NCBI GenBank assembly: GCA_019418195.1
Contig: DYCJ01000013.1
Span: 1 to 7,308 of the forward strand
From: Clostridiales bacterium
GTDB lineage: Bacteria > Bacillota > Clostridia > Lachnospirales > Lachnospiraceae
Length of the DNA stretch: 7,308 nt
Reading direction: 5' to 3'
In this document: one piece after another, positions 1 to 6,779 of the stretch
How the letters are laid out: each line of letters opens with the position of its first letter
How positions within the stretch are numbered: the stretch's first letter is position 1
The notes under the pieces: generated by a model
What the model was told of the DNA's origin: nothing
Seen by the model: only the letters and a program-made list of their open reading frames with translations
The model's database searches: none
Translations under genes and position numbers: made by a program

Positions 1-35
1 GCAGCAAAAAAGCCAACAATGTATTTTGTCTTCAT
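1..35 (-). CDS. Start of an unidentified gene, cut by the window edge (possible signal peptide or membrane anchor)
   Basis: Only the first 11 codons are visible and read MKTKYIVGFFA. A lysine-containing start followed by a hydrophobic run is typical of a signal peptide or an N-terminal membrane anchor, so the product is probably exported or membrane-bound. The ATG at 33-35 is preceded by AAGGA (46-50) about 10 bases upstream, a usable ribosome-binding site. The gene begins 46 bases after the stop of the flippase gene and I see no terminator between them, so it is probably the next gene of the same operon. Its function cannot be told from this fragment. Another ATG at 55-57 is in a different frame and gives a less convincing start. 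Confidence 0.6.
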   Translation of the reverse strand, partial: MKTKYIVGFFA

Positions 36-81
36 GGTTCCCACATCCTTTTTTCATACAGTATCGGCTTTTTTAGCTTTT

Positions 82-1788
82 TTATTCAGTTATATCCTCA
101 TCAGCGTCTTCTGCTTCAGGGACAAGATGGAACTTCCGGCTGTACCGCAGTATTTTTCCTCCCAACGGGAGTGAAAGGATATCGTCTTCTGAAAGCGTTC
201 CCATTTTGAGTATCAATATTATGTAGACAAGAATAGCGGCGCAGATTGCGATCACCGTCGGGATCACCCGTCCTCCGATCAGAAGATCCAGAACAAACCA
301 GATAATGTATGTAACGACTCCCATCACCGCCGCCGCGATGAAAGGTTTCAGGAACATGTGCCTGATATTTATTTTATAGCCGCATACTTTCCGGATCTTC
401 AACTGGTTCAGAATACACATGATAAGAGCAAATACTATGTTACTTCCAACCAGTGCATACACATTCATACGGAAAGCCACAAGCATGACTACAAAAGCAA
501 TCAGATGGACTACAAGCGCAACGGCTGCATTCTTTGCCGGACTGGACATATAGTTAAGCCCGTGCAGTACGGAATTTGTGATCGAGGACCAGCCGTACAG
601 CACTATAACGATAGCTCCAAGCATGAGAAGATTGGCCGGCGTTGCACTTGAGTCATTGTATAAGAGCACCATGAGAGGAGATGCAAGCACCGCTATACCT
701 ACACAGCTTGGGATGGTGATGATCGTTGCAATACGAAGCGTCTGATCGATCTGATAGTGGACTTTTTTCTTCTGTCTGTTCATAACCGCTGCAGTAAGTG
801 TAGGAACGATCGATGCACTGACTGCTGAGGGTATGGACAAAGGAACATTGATCAGCGGATCGTATTTTCCTGTATAGATCCCCTGCAGCGCCATATACTC
901 CTGCTCAGAGAATCCCTGCCATGACATGATATGGTTAAACACTGTAAGATCTATGATCTGGTTGATATTATAGATTGCCGTACTGAAGATCACGGGAACT
1001 GCAGTAAGTATGAGAGCTTTCAGTATATGGGAATATGCCTCTTTCTTTTTTGAATGGTCACGCTTCAGCTGCCTTTTGATTCCGCCTCTGAAAAGCCAGA
1101 GTACGAACAAAAGAAACAAAAGTCCTGCAAAGGCACCCGTCACGGTACCGAGTGTGCCTCCGGCAGCGCCATATGCAGGTCCCAAAAGTTCCTCGCCTGC
1201 CTCCTGGCCCGCACGTGTACCAATCCCGAACAGCACTCCGGCTCCTACGATACTAACTACGGCATTGATGAGTTGTTCGATCACCTGGGAGACGGCGGTC
1301 GGCATCATCGTACCAAGGCCCTGGAAATATCCCCGGAGCACAGCCATTACGGCTACGATGAACAGACCAGGAGCAAGCACTTTCAGCGCATAGACGCTGA
1401 GCGGCGCCTTCATGACATGTTCTGAGATTGCCCCGGCCCCGAAGAAAATAGCGACCGCAATAATAAATCCTACAATAATGGCAAAAACAAGCGAACACAG
1501 GAACGCGCGGAATGCATTTCTTCTCTGGCCGACAGAAACCCGCATTGATACAATCTTTGATACAGCAGTCGGAAGACTCAGTGAAGAAATCATCAGCGCA
1601 AATGCATATACCTGATACGCATAGCCGTAAAAACCGTTTCCTTCATCACCCAGGAGATTGGTCAGCGGGATTCGATATACAACACCGATCACTTTTGTGA
1701 TCACAGCTGCAGCTGCCAGGATCGACCCCTGGACAATATAGTCTCCTCCCCTGGATTTTGTTTTATTGTTCCTTGGTGTATCAGACAT
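82..1788 (-). CDS. MurJ/SpoVB-type lipid-linked oligosaccharide flippase (MOP superfamily)
   Basis: This 568-residue polytopic membrane protein has about 14 hydrophobic segments, the usual layout of the MOP superfamily. Family members move lipid-linked cell-wall or polysaccharide precursors across the cytoplasmic membrane. Recognisable family segments are the glycine-rich GDEGNGFYGYAYQVY (residues 47-61), RGYFQG followed by PTAVSQVIEQ (152-172), and a mid-protein stretch with PLSIPSAVSASIVPTL. The N-terminus is short and basic and the C-terminal tail is acidic and cytosolic. The ATG is well supported by AGGAGG (1795-1800) 6 bases upstream. It starts 14 bases after ybeY, so it is co-transcribed. 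Bacillus has several paralogues (SpoVB, YtgP/MurJ, YkvU, YabM). Sequence alone does not decide between a vegetative lipid II flippase and a spore-cortex role, so I give no symbol. The adjoining yqfC-yqfD genes make a sporulation link plausible. Confidence 0.9.
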   Translation of the reverse strand: MSDTPRNNKTKSRGGDYIVQGSILAAAAVITKVIGVVYRIPLTNLLGDEGNGFYGYAYQVYAFALMISSLSLPTAVSKIVSMRVSVGQRRNAFRAFLCSLVFAIIVGFIIAVAIFFGAGAISEHVMKAPLSVYALKVLAPGLFIVAVMAVLRGYFQGLGTMMPTAVSQVIEQLINAVVSIVGAGVLFGIGTRAGQEAGEELLGPAYGAAGGTLGTVTGAFAGLLFLLFVLWLFRGGIKRQLKRDHSKKKEAYSHILKALILTAVPVIFSTAIYNINQIIDLTVFNHIMSWQGFSEQEYMALQGIYTGKYDPLINVPLSIPSAVSASIVPTLTAAVMNRQKKKVHYQIDQTLRIATIITIPSCVGIAVLASPLMVLLYNDSSATPANLLMLGAIVIVLYGWSSITNSVLHGLNYMSSPAKNAAVALVVHLIAFVVMLVAFRMNVYALVGSNIVFALIMCILNQLKIRKVCGYKINIRHMFLKPFIAAAVMGVVTYIIWFVLDLLIGGRVIPTVIAICAAILVYIILILKMGTLSEDDILSLPLGGKILRYSRKFHLVPEAEDADEDITE

Positions 1789-1802
1789 GTAAGTCCTCCT
1801 TG

Positions 1803-2300
1803 TTATCGCAGAATGTTGATCTTCTCCAAGATCGTTCTCTGTTTCTGTTCCATCTCTTCTCTTTCATCGGCTTCCATATGGTCATATCCGCACAGATGAA
1901 GCATACTGTGGGCAATAAGGAAAGCATATTCGCGCTTCGGTGAATGTCCGTATTCTTCAGCCTGAGCCATAACTTTATCCGCAGAGATCACGATATCCCC
2001 AAGCATCAGCTCCCCTGTCTCCGGATCAAATACATCCGACATCTCTTCGTCGATCCCCGAAAAATCACCGGGGATCTCAAATTCCAGCATGGGGAAAGAT
2101 AATACATCGGTAGCCCGGTCTATCCCCCTGTGTTCCCGGTTCATTTCATGGATTTCCTCATCGTGCGTGATCAGAAGACTGACCTCCGCCTCATAAGGGC
2201 ACGCTACATATTTCAGTGCTGCATCCACAACCATTTCTGCAGTTTCTCTCACATCAAAAGGGAACTCAATGTTCCCTTCTGTCTCTATATAAAGACTCAT
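1803..2300 (-). CDS. ybeY: Endoribonuclease YbeY / rRNA maturation factor
   Basis: YbeY is a single-strand-specific, zinc-dependent endoribonuclease in the cytoplasm, involved in 16S rRNA 3'-end maturation and 70S ribosome quality control in bacteria where it has been studied. The 165-residue length is normal for the family. The zinc motif HxxxHxxGxxH is complete, with H131, H135 and H141 in HSMLHLCGYDH. The second signature, DRATDVLSFP (residues 61-70), carries the conserved arginine R62 and the TDVLSFP block. The ATG overlaps the phoH stop by 4 bases (ATGA) and has GGAGGAAA (2306-2313) upstream, so translation is probably coupled to phoH. PhoH next to YbeY is one of the most conserved bacterial gene pairs. 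In many Firmicutes dgkA, cdd and era follow, but here a flippase gene does. Confidence 0.97.
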   Translation of the reverse strand: MSLYIETEGNIEFPFDVRETAEMVVDAALKYVACPYEAEVSLLITHDEEIHEMNREHRGIDRATDVLSFPMLEFEIPGDFSGIDEEMSDVFDPETGELMLGDIVISADKVMAQAEEYGHSPKREYAFLIAHSMLHLCGYDHMEADEREEMEQKQRTILEKINILR

Positions 2301-3295
2301 GATCGTTTCCTCCTGCCGGTCCCCCGTGACTTTGCAGTACTTTTCTTCTCGTATTCCTCATAGGCTTTTACGATCTTCTGGACAAGCGGATGACGGACTA
2401 CGTCTTTGCTCGTCAGTGTACAAATACTGATTCCTTCCAGATCTTTCACAACTTTAACTGCCACATCAAGTCCGGAGGTAGTTCCGGAGGGCAGATCTTT
2501 CTGTGTGGCATCACCCGTGATCACTACTTTTGATCCGAAACCAATCCTGGTCAGGAACATTTTCATCTGTGCAGGAGTCGTATTCTGTGCCTCATCTAAT
2601 ATGATAAATGCATTGTCAAGAGTACGTCCCCTCATGTACGCAAGGGGTGCCACCTCGATCAGACCTTTCTCTGAATTTTTTACAAAGCTGTCCGCTCCCA
2701 TGATCTCGTACAGTGCATCATAGAGAGGTCTCAGATAAGGGTCGATCTTGCTCTGCAGATCCCCCGGCAGAAATCCCAGTTTTTCTCCCGCCTCGATTGC
2801 GGGACGGGTCAGGATGATCCGGTTCACTTCATTCCGTTTAAATGCTGTGATCGCCATTGCCATTGCGAGATAGGTCTTGCCGGTTCCGGCCGGTCCCAGC
2901 CCGAACGTGATCATATCCTTTCGTATCGCATCGACATATTTCTTTTGTCCCAGGGTCTTCGGTTTGATCGGTTTGCCCTGAAGTGTATGGCAGATCAGTT
3001 CCCGGTCGATCTCAACGATCCCTTCCTCCTGATCTTCGAACACAAGGGAAATCGCATAGTCTACATTCTGCTCTGTGATCGTATTTCCTCGCTTTGACAA
3101 TTCCAGAAGCTGTGTCAGCACCCGCTGGGCTTTCTGTGCGGCATTTGTCTCGCCTACGATCTTTGTAGCTCCATCGCGTGCGATCAACGTGACATGGAAT
3201 GTGCGCTCAAGTTTTTTTACATATGTGTCAAACTGACCGAACACATTTGCCTCATGTTCAGCCGGTATATCAATCATCAGTTCCGACAGGCTCAT
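2297..3295 (-). CDS. phoH: PhoH family P-loop NTPase
   Basis: PhoH is a cytoplasmic ATPase related to the N-terminal half of superfamily 1 helicases. A role in RNA metabolism is generally assumed, partly from its constant pairing with YbeY. The 332-residue length is typical. An N-terminal nucleic-acid-binding-like region (about 15-65) precedes the ATPase domain, which holds Walker A GPAGTGKT (134-141), the family block RPAIEAGEKLGFLPGD (164-179), Walker B IILDEAQN (231-238) and VVITGDATQ (257-265). The tail is short and very basic (KSRGTGRRKRS), fitting contact with RNA. The gene begins inside the end of yqfD, overlapping it by 26 bases. This start is preferred over Met7 (3275-3277) because GAAAGGA (3305-3311) sits 9 bases before it, while nothing comparable precedes Met7. 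Confidence 0.96.
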   Translation of the reverse strand: MSLSELMIDIPAEHEANVFGQFDTYVKKLERTFHVTLIARDGATKIVGETNAAQKAQRVLTQLLELSKRGNTITEQNVDYAISLVFEDQEEGIVEIDRELICHTLQGKPIKPKTLGQKKYVDAIRKDMITFGLGPAGTGKTYLAMAMAITAFKRNEVNRIILTRPAIEAGEKLGFLPGDLQSKIDPYLRPLYDALYEIMGADSFVKNSEKGLIEVAPLAYMRGRTLDNAFIILDEAQNTTPAQMKMFLTRIGFGSKVVITGDATQKDLPSGTTSGLDVAVKVVKDLEGISICTLTSKDVVRHPLVQKIVKAYEEYEKKSTAKSRGTGRRKRS

Positions 3296-4550
3296 CCGTT
3301 TCTTTCCTTTCGATCGTCAATATTTCTGTATCTGCCTCTTCTGTGATCCTCTCATTCAAATAGAGGGTGCCCGAAGCGCTGGCAGAATCGGCATACAGAT
3401 GTATTTTAACACTATTTTCTCTGATTTGAATACCTTTTTCCTCCAAATCTTTACAAAACTGCTGAAAATTTCCGCTCAGGATCCTCCTGATTTCTTCCTC
3501 AGTATATGTTTTTTTCTGAAATGTATAAGATCTTGCTTTCTTTATCCCCCAGGAAAAAGGCAGATAAAAATTTTCGCCCGCTTTCAGTGGATGCTCAGTT
3601 ACAGAAAGTTCTCTGTTCTCATATTTCCCGGAAACAGACCCGACCGATATTCTGACCTCTCCGATTCTGATATAAGGCTGATACCTGCTTTTATCATCAT
3701 AGACTTTTTCCTGATAAGTACGGGCAATACTGTCGGTATATTCAAGCTGAGTATCGGCAAATATATCAGCATCCGACTGCTGATATTGATAGCCGGTCAC
3801 TTCTCCGCTATCGTTGACCACGTCTACCCGGCCGAGTACGAGGATATCTCCTTTCTTTACTTCGTCGCCCACATGCACCTGCGGAACCCCGGAACGGGTC
3901 ACGATACTTGTTATGACACCGTCTGATGTGGCGATCAGATCAGTCGGACTTTCTTCTCCGGCAGCAGATGTTTTCTCGTCTGCGCTTTCGTCACCGGTCT
4001 CGTTCAAAAGAGTGTCATCATTCTCTTTGATCTGTATTTTCAGGCGGCTTCCGTCAACTGACGCGGAAACCCAAACTATATCATTATATTCTTTCCGGAT
4101 ATTTTTTACAATACCCGGGCAGTCAACTTCACTCTTCAGCATGAGCGGGGCGACCCCCTCGCTTTTCAGATACTCGGCAAGAGTTTCATCCGGCCACTTC
4201 TCATTTCCTTCAAAATGAATATCCCATATGAACAGGGAGTATGTCTTTAAAAGGATAATACATATAAAGAGTCCGAAAAAAAACAGCTTTCTCTTCCTGT
4301 ACCGGAAAAGAAAGAACGGAAAACCACAACGTTTGATCAGTGTGACTTTTGAGTGCGTTTTTCTTGCCAACGGTTTCAGCCTCCGGAAATCGGCGATACT
4401 GAGATACATTTCATATCCGTTCCCGGCAGGAGCCAGTCCCCAGATATAAATGTCATGATAGGAGCACATATTGAGAAACCGCTCCGGAGAAAAACCCTGT
4501 ATCCGGATCTTCACATAACCTTTAAGATAACGTATGAATGAACGGATCAT
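3270..4550 (-). CDS. yqfD: Sporulation protein YqfD
   Basis: YqfD is a conserved membrane protein of spore-forming Firmicutes. In Bacillus subtilis it belongs to the mother-cell sigma-E regulon; its biochemical role is not well defined. The 426 residues run as follows: a basic cytosolic N-terminal domain (1-87, ending in RKRK), one membrane helix (about 88-109), then an extracytoplasmic part. The latter starts with an FtsQ/POTRA-like stretch (about 111-175, with IHFEGNEKWP and SRLKIQIKE). An acidic, low-complexity insert follows (about 180-203), then a biotinyl/HlyD-like stretch (VHVGDEVKKGDILVLG, about 225-240). The C-terminus is acidic. The ATG overlaps the yqfC stop by 4 bases and has GGGAGG (4559-4564) 8 bases upstream. 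The yqfC-yqfD-phoH order confirms the call. The acidic insert may be lineage-specific. Confidence 0.93.
   Translation of the reverse strand: MIRSFIRYLKGYVKIRIQGFSPERFLNMCSYHDIYIWGLAPAGNGYEMYLSIADFRRLKPLARKTHSKVTLIKRCGFPFFLFRYRKRKLFFFGLFICIILLKTYSLFIWDIHFEGNEKWPDETLAEYLKSEGVAPLMLKSEVDCPGIVKNIRKEYNDIVWVSASVDGSRLKIQIKENDDTLLNETGDESADEKTSAAGEESPTDLIATSDGVITSIVTRSGVPQVHVGDEVKKGDILVLGRVDVVNDSGEVTGYQYQQSDADIFADTQLEYTDSIARTYQEKVYDDKSRYQPYIRIGEVRISVGSVSGKYENRELSVTEHPLKAGENFYLPFSWGIKKARSYTFQKKTYTEEEIRRILSGNFQQFCKDLEEKGIQIRENSVKIHLYADSASASGTLYLNERITEEADTEILTIERKETDEPVGTDD
3305..3311 (-). promoter_or_regulatory. Ribosome-binding site that decides the phoH start
   Basis: GAAAGGA on the minus strand lies 9 bases before the phoH ATG at 3293-3295. 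It lies within the yqfD coding sequence and supports the 26-base overlap between the two genes over the alternative start at codon 7. Confidence 0.6.
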
Positions 4551-4834
4551 TCTTTGTTCCTCCCGTCAGCAAATTCAATACACTCAATCTTTCCGGTGAT
4601 CTTCATCTCGTCGTTTGTATAATACTCTACCTTCAGACGTTTCCCGGTCAGACGGATCTGACCTCCTTTTGTCTGTACTCTGACAAGGCACTCAGTATAT
4701 TCCGTTATCCCTCTGTAATTTTCGATACATACTTCAAAATTCCCTAATGCGGTAAGAACAGCCGCTTTCATGACAACATCTTTCGGCATACTTGCAGCCG
4801 ATGCAAGCCGTTCTCCAAACTGTTCTTTTTCCAT
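4547..4834 (-). CDS. yqfC: Sporulation protein YqfC
   Basis: YqfC is a small protein encoded directly before yqfD in spore formers. In B. subtilis it is also under sigma-E control, and its molecular role is unknown. With the start chosen here it has 95 residues, close to the usual length of about 93. Family-like segments are SMPKDVV (15-21), the core CIENYRGITEYTE (36-48), and YYTNDEMKITGKIE (71-84). There is no signal peptide or membrane segment. An in-frame ATG five codons upstream (4847-4849, adding MCGIF) is possible, but it lies inside the 3' arm of a hairpin with AAAAGG only 3 bases away. MEKEQFGERL fits the family N-terminus better, although its nearest purine-rich site, AAAAGG (4853-4858), is an unusually long 18 bases away. 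The gene overlaps yqfD by 4 bases. Confidence 0.9.
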   Translation of the reverse strand: MEKEQFGERLASAASMPKDVVMKAAVLTALGNFEVCIENYRGITEYTECLVRVQTKGGQIRLTGKRLKVEYYTNDEMKITGKIECIEFADGRNKE

Positions 4835-4880
4835 AAAAATGCCACACATACGCCTTTTATAATCAGTATATGTGCGGCAT
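4835..4880 (-). terminator. Candidate intrinsic terminator / yqfC leader hairpin
   Basis: In minus-strand RNA the arm AUGCCGCACAUA (4880-4869) pairs with UAUGUGUGGCAU (4850-4839) over 12 base pairs with a single G-U pair. The loop is 18 bases, and a run of five U (4839-4835) follows. On the plus strand the G-U position would be an A-C mismatch, so the RNA hairpin belongs to the minus strand. It lies about 50 bases after the Dabb gene, where a terminator for that group is expected, and ends directly against the yqfC start codon. The long A/U-rich loop is unusual for a terminator, so a leader structure acting on yqfC is the alternative. Confidence 0.5.
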
Positions 4881-4894
4881 ATAATGTCCTATTC
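4865..4894 (-). promoter_or_regulatory. Weak sigma-E-like promoter in front of yqfC
   Basis: On the minus strand GAATAGG (4894-4888) matches five of seven positions of the B. subtilis sigma-E -35 consensus KMATATT. CATATACT (4872-4865) matches most of the -10 consensus CATACA-T. The spacer is 15 bases. The location just before a yqfC-yqfD pair, whose Bacillus counterparts are sigma-E dependent, supports it. The matches are incomplete and short AT-rich boxes arise by chance, so this is tentative. Confidence 0.3.
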
Positions 4895-4928
4895 CATTTT
4901 CGCCGGCCCTTTCCCGCGAGCCCGGATC

Positions 4929-5228
4929 CTACTCATAATCCAGGCATGCACGTTCTGTCACATACGGTCTGACATACGTGTCTGCAACAGCCACATGAGC
5001 CGGGTGTGTCGCGTAAACAGCAATATCTTCTGCCTTTTCCAGCGTTGTCACAAGTGCGATGTCATGTGTGCTTGACGGGATCGGATCTTCCACAAACTCA
5101 ACGGTAAGAAGCCCCGGTACTTTTCCGACAAGCGCACTTAAATTTTCATTCATTGCCTTTTTCAATTCCGGCTTCTCTGCCTCCTCGATCTCCGGTTTGA
5201 ATTTCCACATTACGATATGATGTACCAT
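4929..5228 (-). CDS. Dabb family (stress-responsive alpha/beta barrel) protein
   Basis: This 99-residue protein has the features of a dimeric alpha/beta-barrel (Dabb) domain: the opening strand MVHHIVMWKFKP with paired histidines, a central helix (about 15-35), a VPGLLTVEF strand (37-45), and the THPAH motif (74-78) followed by VRPYV. The length is typical for a stand-alone Dabb protein. Known Dabb proteins range from plant stress proteins to polyketide cyclases and small-molecule binders, so the substrate cannot be inferred. The frame is open further upstream to 5354, but the start at 5226-5228 is clear because AAAGGAG lies 8 bases before it and the homology begins there. It starts 1 base after the DUF89 gene ends, so translation is probably coupled. 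A candidate terminator follows. Confidence 0.88.
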   Translation of the reverse strand: MVHHIVMWKFKPEIEEAEKPELKKAMNENLSALVGKVPGLLTVEFVEDPIPSSTHDIALVTTLEKAEDIAVYATHPAHVAVADTYVRPYVTERACLDYE

Positions 5229-5229
5229 T

Positions 5230-6099
5230 TTATATTCTCCTTTCATTGACAAACATTCCCTCGAATCGCTCAACTCCGAATTTTTGTACAAACCAGTCAC
5301 ATTTACACAGGAACAGATAATAAATATTGAGTCCGCATCCGTGTATGGTTTCAAAATTCCCCTGGCCTTTGGAGAGGATCACATTTGCTGTTTCTATTTC
5401 ATTCCGTGCTTCATCACTGATGTCATCAAGATCTGTTCCTGCAATGCCGCTTCCATTATCAATCACTTTCACTACACGGTCAAGCCCTATATAGCGGGCT
5501 GCTTCAAGATCCGCATCGTTTACCACAGGTTCGCCCCGGACAACGGCAGTCACTTCCAGATCCGGATATCTATCCTGTATGATCTTAAGCGCGATCTTGT
5601 CAAGAACGACTTCTCCGCAGTTATCAGTCAGATAGACGAGCTTAGACGCCTTTTCCATGTCTTTCAGGAATGACTCATATTCATTTTTCTCAAGGCCCGC
5701 CTGCTCCTGCTCTTCAAAGAGCTCCAGCAACTTATCTTTCGAGATATCCTTTACCGCGGCATAGTCGATATAGTTTCCGGTCCGTGCAAAGCAGAGCGCG
5801 GCTTCCAGCGGATCTTCATGTTTCCGGATCTGTTTTTCCAGCTCTGTTTCCATGGACAGAAGAAAGTCGTTGAATTCCTTCTTTACTTCGGCCATGCTGT
5901 CCCTCTTGCCCCAGTATTTCTCATATATCCTTGCCAGCGGCTTTACAAGCGCAGGCGCGGACAGATCCGGATTACATGACGAAAGAAATGCAAGTATCTC
6001 TCTCATATATCTCATTTTCTTCTCTTCATCATCAAACTTCCGTATCTGTGACTCCTGCATCCGGATCAGACAGGCAAGGCAGAAAGAGTTGATCTTCAT
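5230..6099 (-). CDS. DUF89 / ARMT1-like damage-control phosphatase
   Basis: DUF89 proteins are metal-dependent phosphatases proposed to remove damaged or unwanted phosphometabolites. The substrate of the prokaryotic stand-alone subfamily is not established. The 289-residue length suits that subfamily. Visible signatures are the N-terminal CxxC (C7, C10 in FCLACLIRMQ), the metal-site motif TDNCGE (158-163, with D159, N160 and E163), RGEPVVNDAD (188-197, with N194 and D195), and SKGQGNFE (243-250), followed by a cysteine pair in LFLCKC (262-267). The core is helical and lacks signal or membrane segments, so it is cytosolic. The ATG overlaps the stop of the upstream membrane protein gene by 4 bases and has AAGGAGG (6106-6112) 6 bases away. 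The Dabb gene follows 1 base later. All key motifs are intact. The name ARMT1 comes from a proposed human methyltransferase activity and should not be taken as the function here. Confidence 0.9.
   Translation of the reverse strand: MKINSFCLACLIRMQESQIRKFDDEEKKMRYMREILAFLSSCNPDLSAPALVKPLARIYEKYWGKRDSMAEVKKEFNDFLLSMETELEKQIRKHEDPLEAALCFARTGNYIDYAAVKDISKDKLLELFEEQEQAGLEKNEYESFLKDMEKASKLVYLTDNCGEVVLDKIALKIIQDRYPDLEVTAVVRGEPVVNDADLEAARYIGLDRVVKVIDNGSGIAGTDLDDISDEARNEIETANVILSKGQGNFETIHGCGLNIYYLFLCKCDWFVQKFGVERFEGMFVNERRI
5237..5243 (-). promoter_or_regulatory. Ribosome-binding site that decides the Dabb start
   Basis: AAAGGAG on the minus strand lies 8 bases before the ATG at 5226-5228 and inside the last codons of the DUF89 gene. 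It places the start of the Dabb protein at the homology boundary and rules out the longer open frame reaching 5354. Confidence 0.75.
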
Positions 6100-6731
6100 A
6101 ACGCTCCTCCTTCCATGAACATACTTACAAGAATGAGTATGAACACTATGATAAATATGATCTGGACGACACGCCCGTTCCCCGCTGCTGTCTCTTCAAA
6201 TTCAAGAGGCCTGCCGTCAAATATCCCCGGATCACTCATGCGCTCCTTGAACCTGAAGTCCTCGAGATAATACTTCCATCCGCTCCTGTCTGTATAGACG
6301 CGCACCTGTTCCGAGGCAAGATAACGATGTATCGGTTTTCGGTATCCCTGACTCTGGATCGTATTGGTCACACCTGTGACCGGATCTGTGATATCCACTT
6401 TAAGATAATAGTATCTGTGGTATCTGAGAGTCCTGTTTTTGCCGGAATAATACGGGACATCCTGCCTTACCACTCCCTGGATGCGCCCGGGCTGTGACTG
6501 TCCGTATGCTATTGCATCTGCACGCTGTTTCCTGTAAAAGAGTGCTCTCCTCACCATAGTCACTGCCGAATACACCGGGAGCAGACCTGCAACAAGGAAC
6601 AAAAGCACTGTAACGCGGATTCCTCCTGCCGCTATGGTACCCAGAAGCCCGGAATACCACAGAATTACAAAAAAGACGATAAATGCTATATTCCCGATTT
6701 CCTCTTCCGCAGGGCGGATCTTTCGTTTCAT
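6096..6731 (-). CDS. Membrane protein with a DUF3592-like domain
   Basis: This 211-residue protein has a basic start (MKRKIRP), two adjacent membrane helices (about 13-33 and 38-60), a soluble domain (about 65-185), and a third helix close to the C-terminus (about 188-205). The soluble part contains GRIQGVV (82-88), a tyrosine-rich strand YHRYYYLKVDITDPVTG (104-120), RKPIHRYLASEQVRVYTD (131-148) and GWKYYLEDF (151-159). This strand pattern resembles DUF3592, a widespread domain of unknown function in bacterial membrane proteins. I am moderately sure of that family and cannot give a function. AAAAGGAG (6738-6745) lies 6 bases before the ATG. The stop overlaps the start of the DUF89 gene by 4 bases, so the two are translationally coupled. 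It follows the flavin reductase gene by 48 bases. Confidence 0.8.
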   Translation of the reverse strand: MKRKIRPAEEEIGNIAFIVFFVILWYSGLLGTIAAGGIRVTVLLFLVAGLLPVYSAVTMVRRALFYRKQRADAIAYGQSQPGRIQGVVRQDVPYYSGKNRTLRYHRYYYLKVDITDPVTGVTNTIQSQGYRKPIHRYLASEQVRVYTDRSGWKYYLEDFRFKERMSDPGIFDGRPLEFEETAAGNGRVVQIIFIIVFILILVSMFMEGGAL

Positions 6732-6779
6732 AAGTTTCTCCTTTTCATCACTGCTCCCCGCAGCAAATGACCCTTCTTT

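Noticed and set aside
55..57. ATG as start of the left-edge gene (MKKGCGNHED...)
   Set aside because: It is in another frame from MKTKYIVGFFA, gives a cysteine-rich implausible N-terminus, and has a poorer ribosome-binding context.
358..651. Open frame on the plus strand inside the flippase gene
   Set aside because: It is antisense to a clear membrane protein gene, has unlikely composition (many H, C and Y) and no good ribosome-binding site.
1010..1425. Two overlapping plus-strand open frames
   Set aside because: Both are mirror frames of the flippase gene, with no family resemblance.
3399..4218. Plus-strand open frames opposite yqfD
   Set aside because: They are shadows of yqfD, with low-quality composition and no start signals.
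4856..4885. Sigma-A promoter before yqfC using TATAAA as -10
   Set aside because: The matching -35 at 17 bases is TTATAT, a poor fit; the sigma-E reading is slightly better.
5229..5354. N-terminal extension of the Dabb open frame up to 5354
   Set aside because: It overlaps the conserved DUF89 end, and the ribosome-binding site and homology both place the start at 5226-5228.
6732..6779. Small inverted repeat (TGCT/AGCA) between the flavin reductase and the DUF3592-like gene
   Set aside because: The stem is four base pairs with no U run after it, so it is not a convincing terminator.
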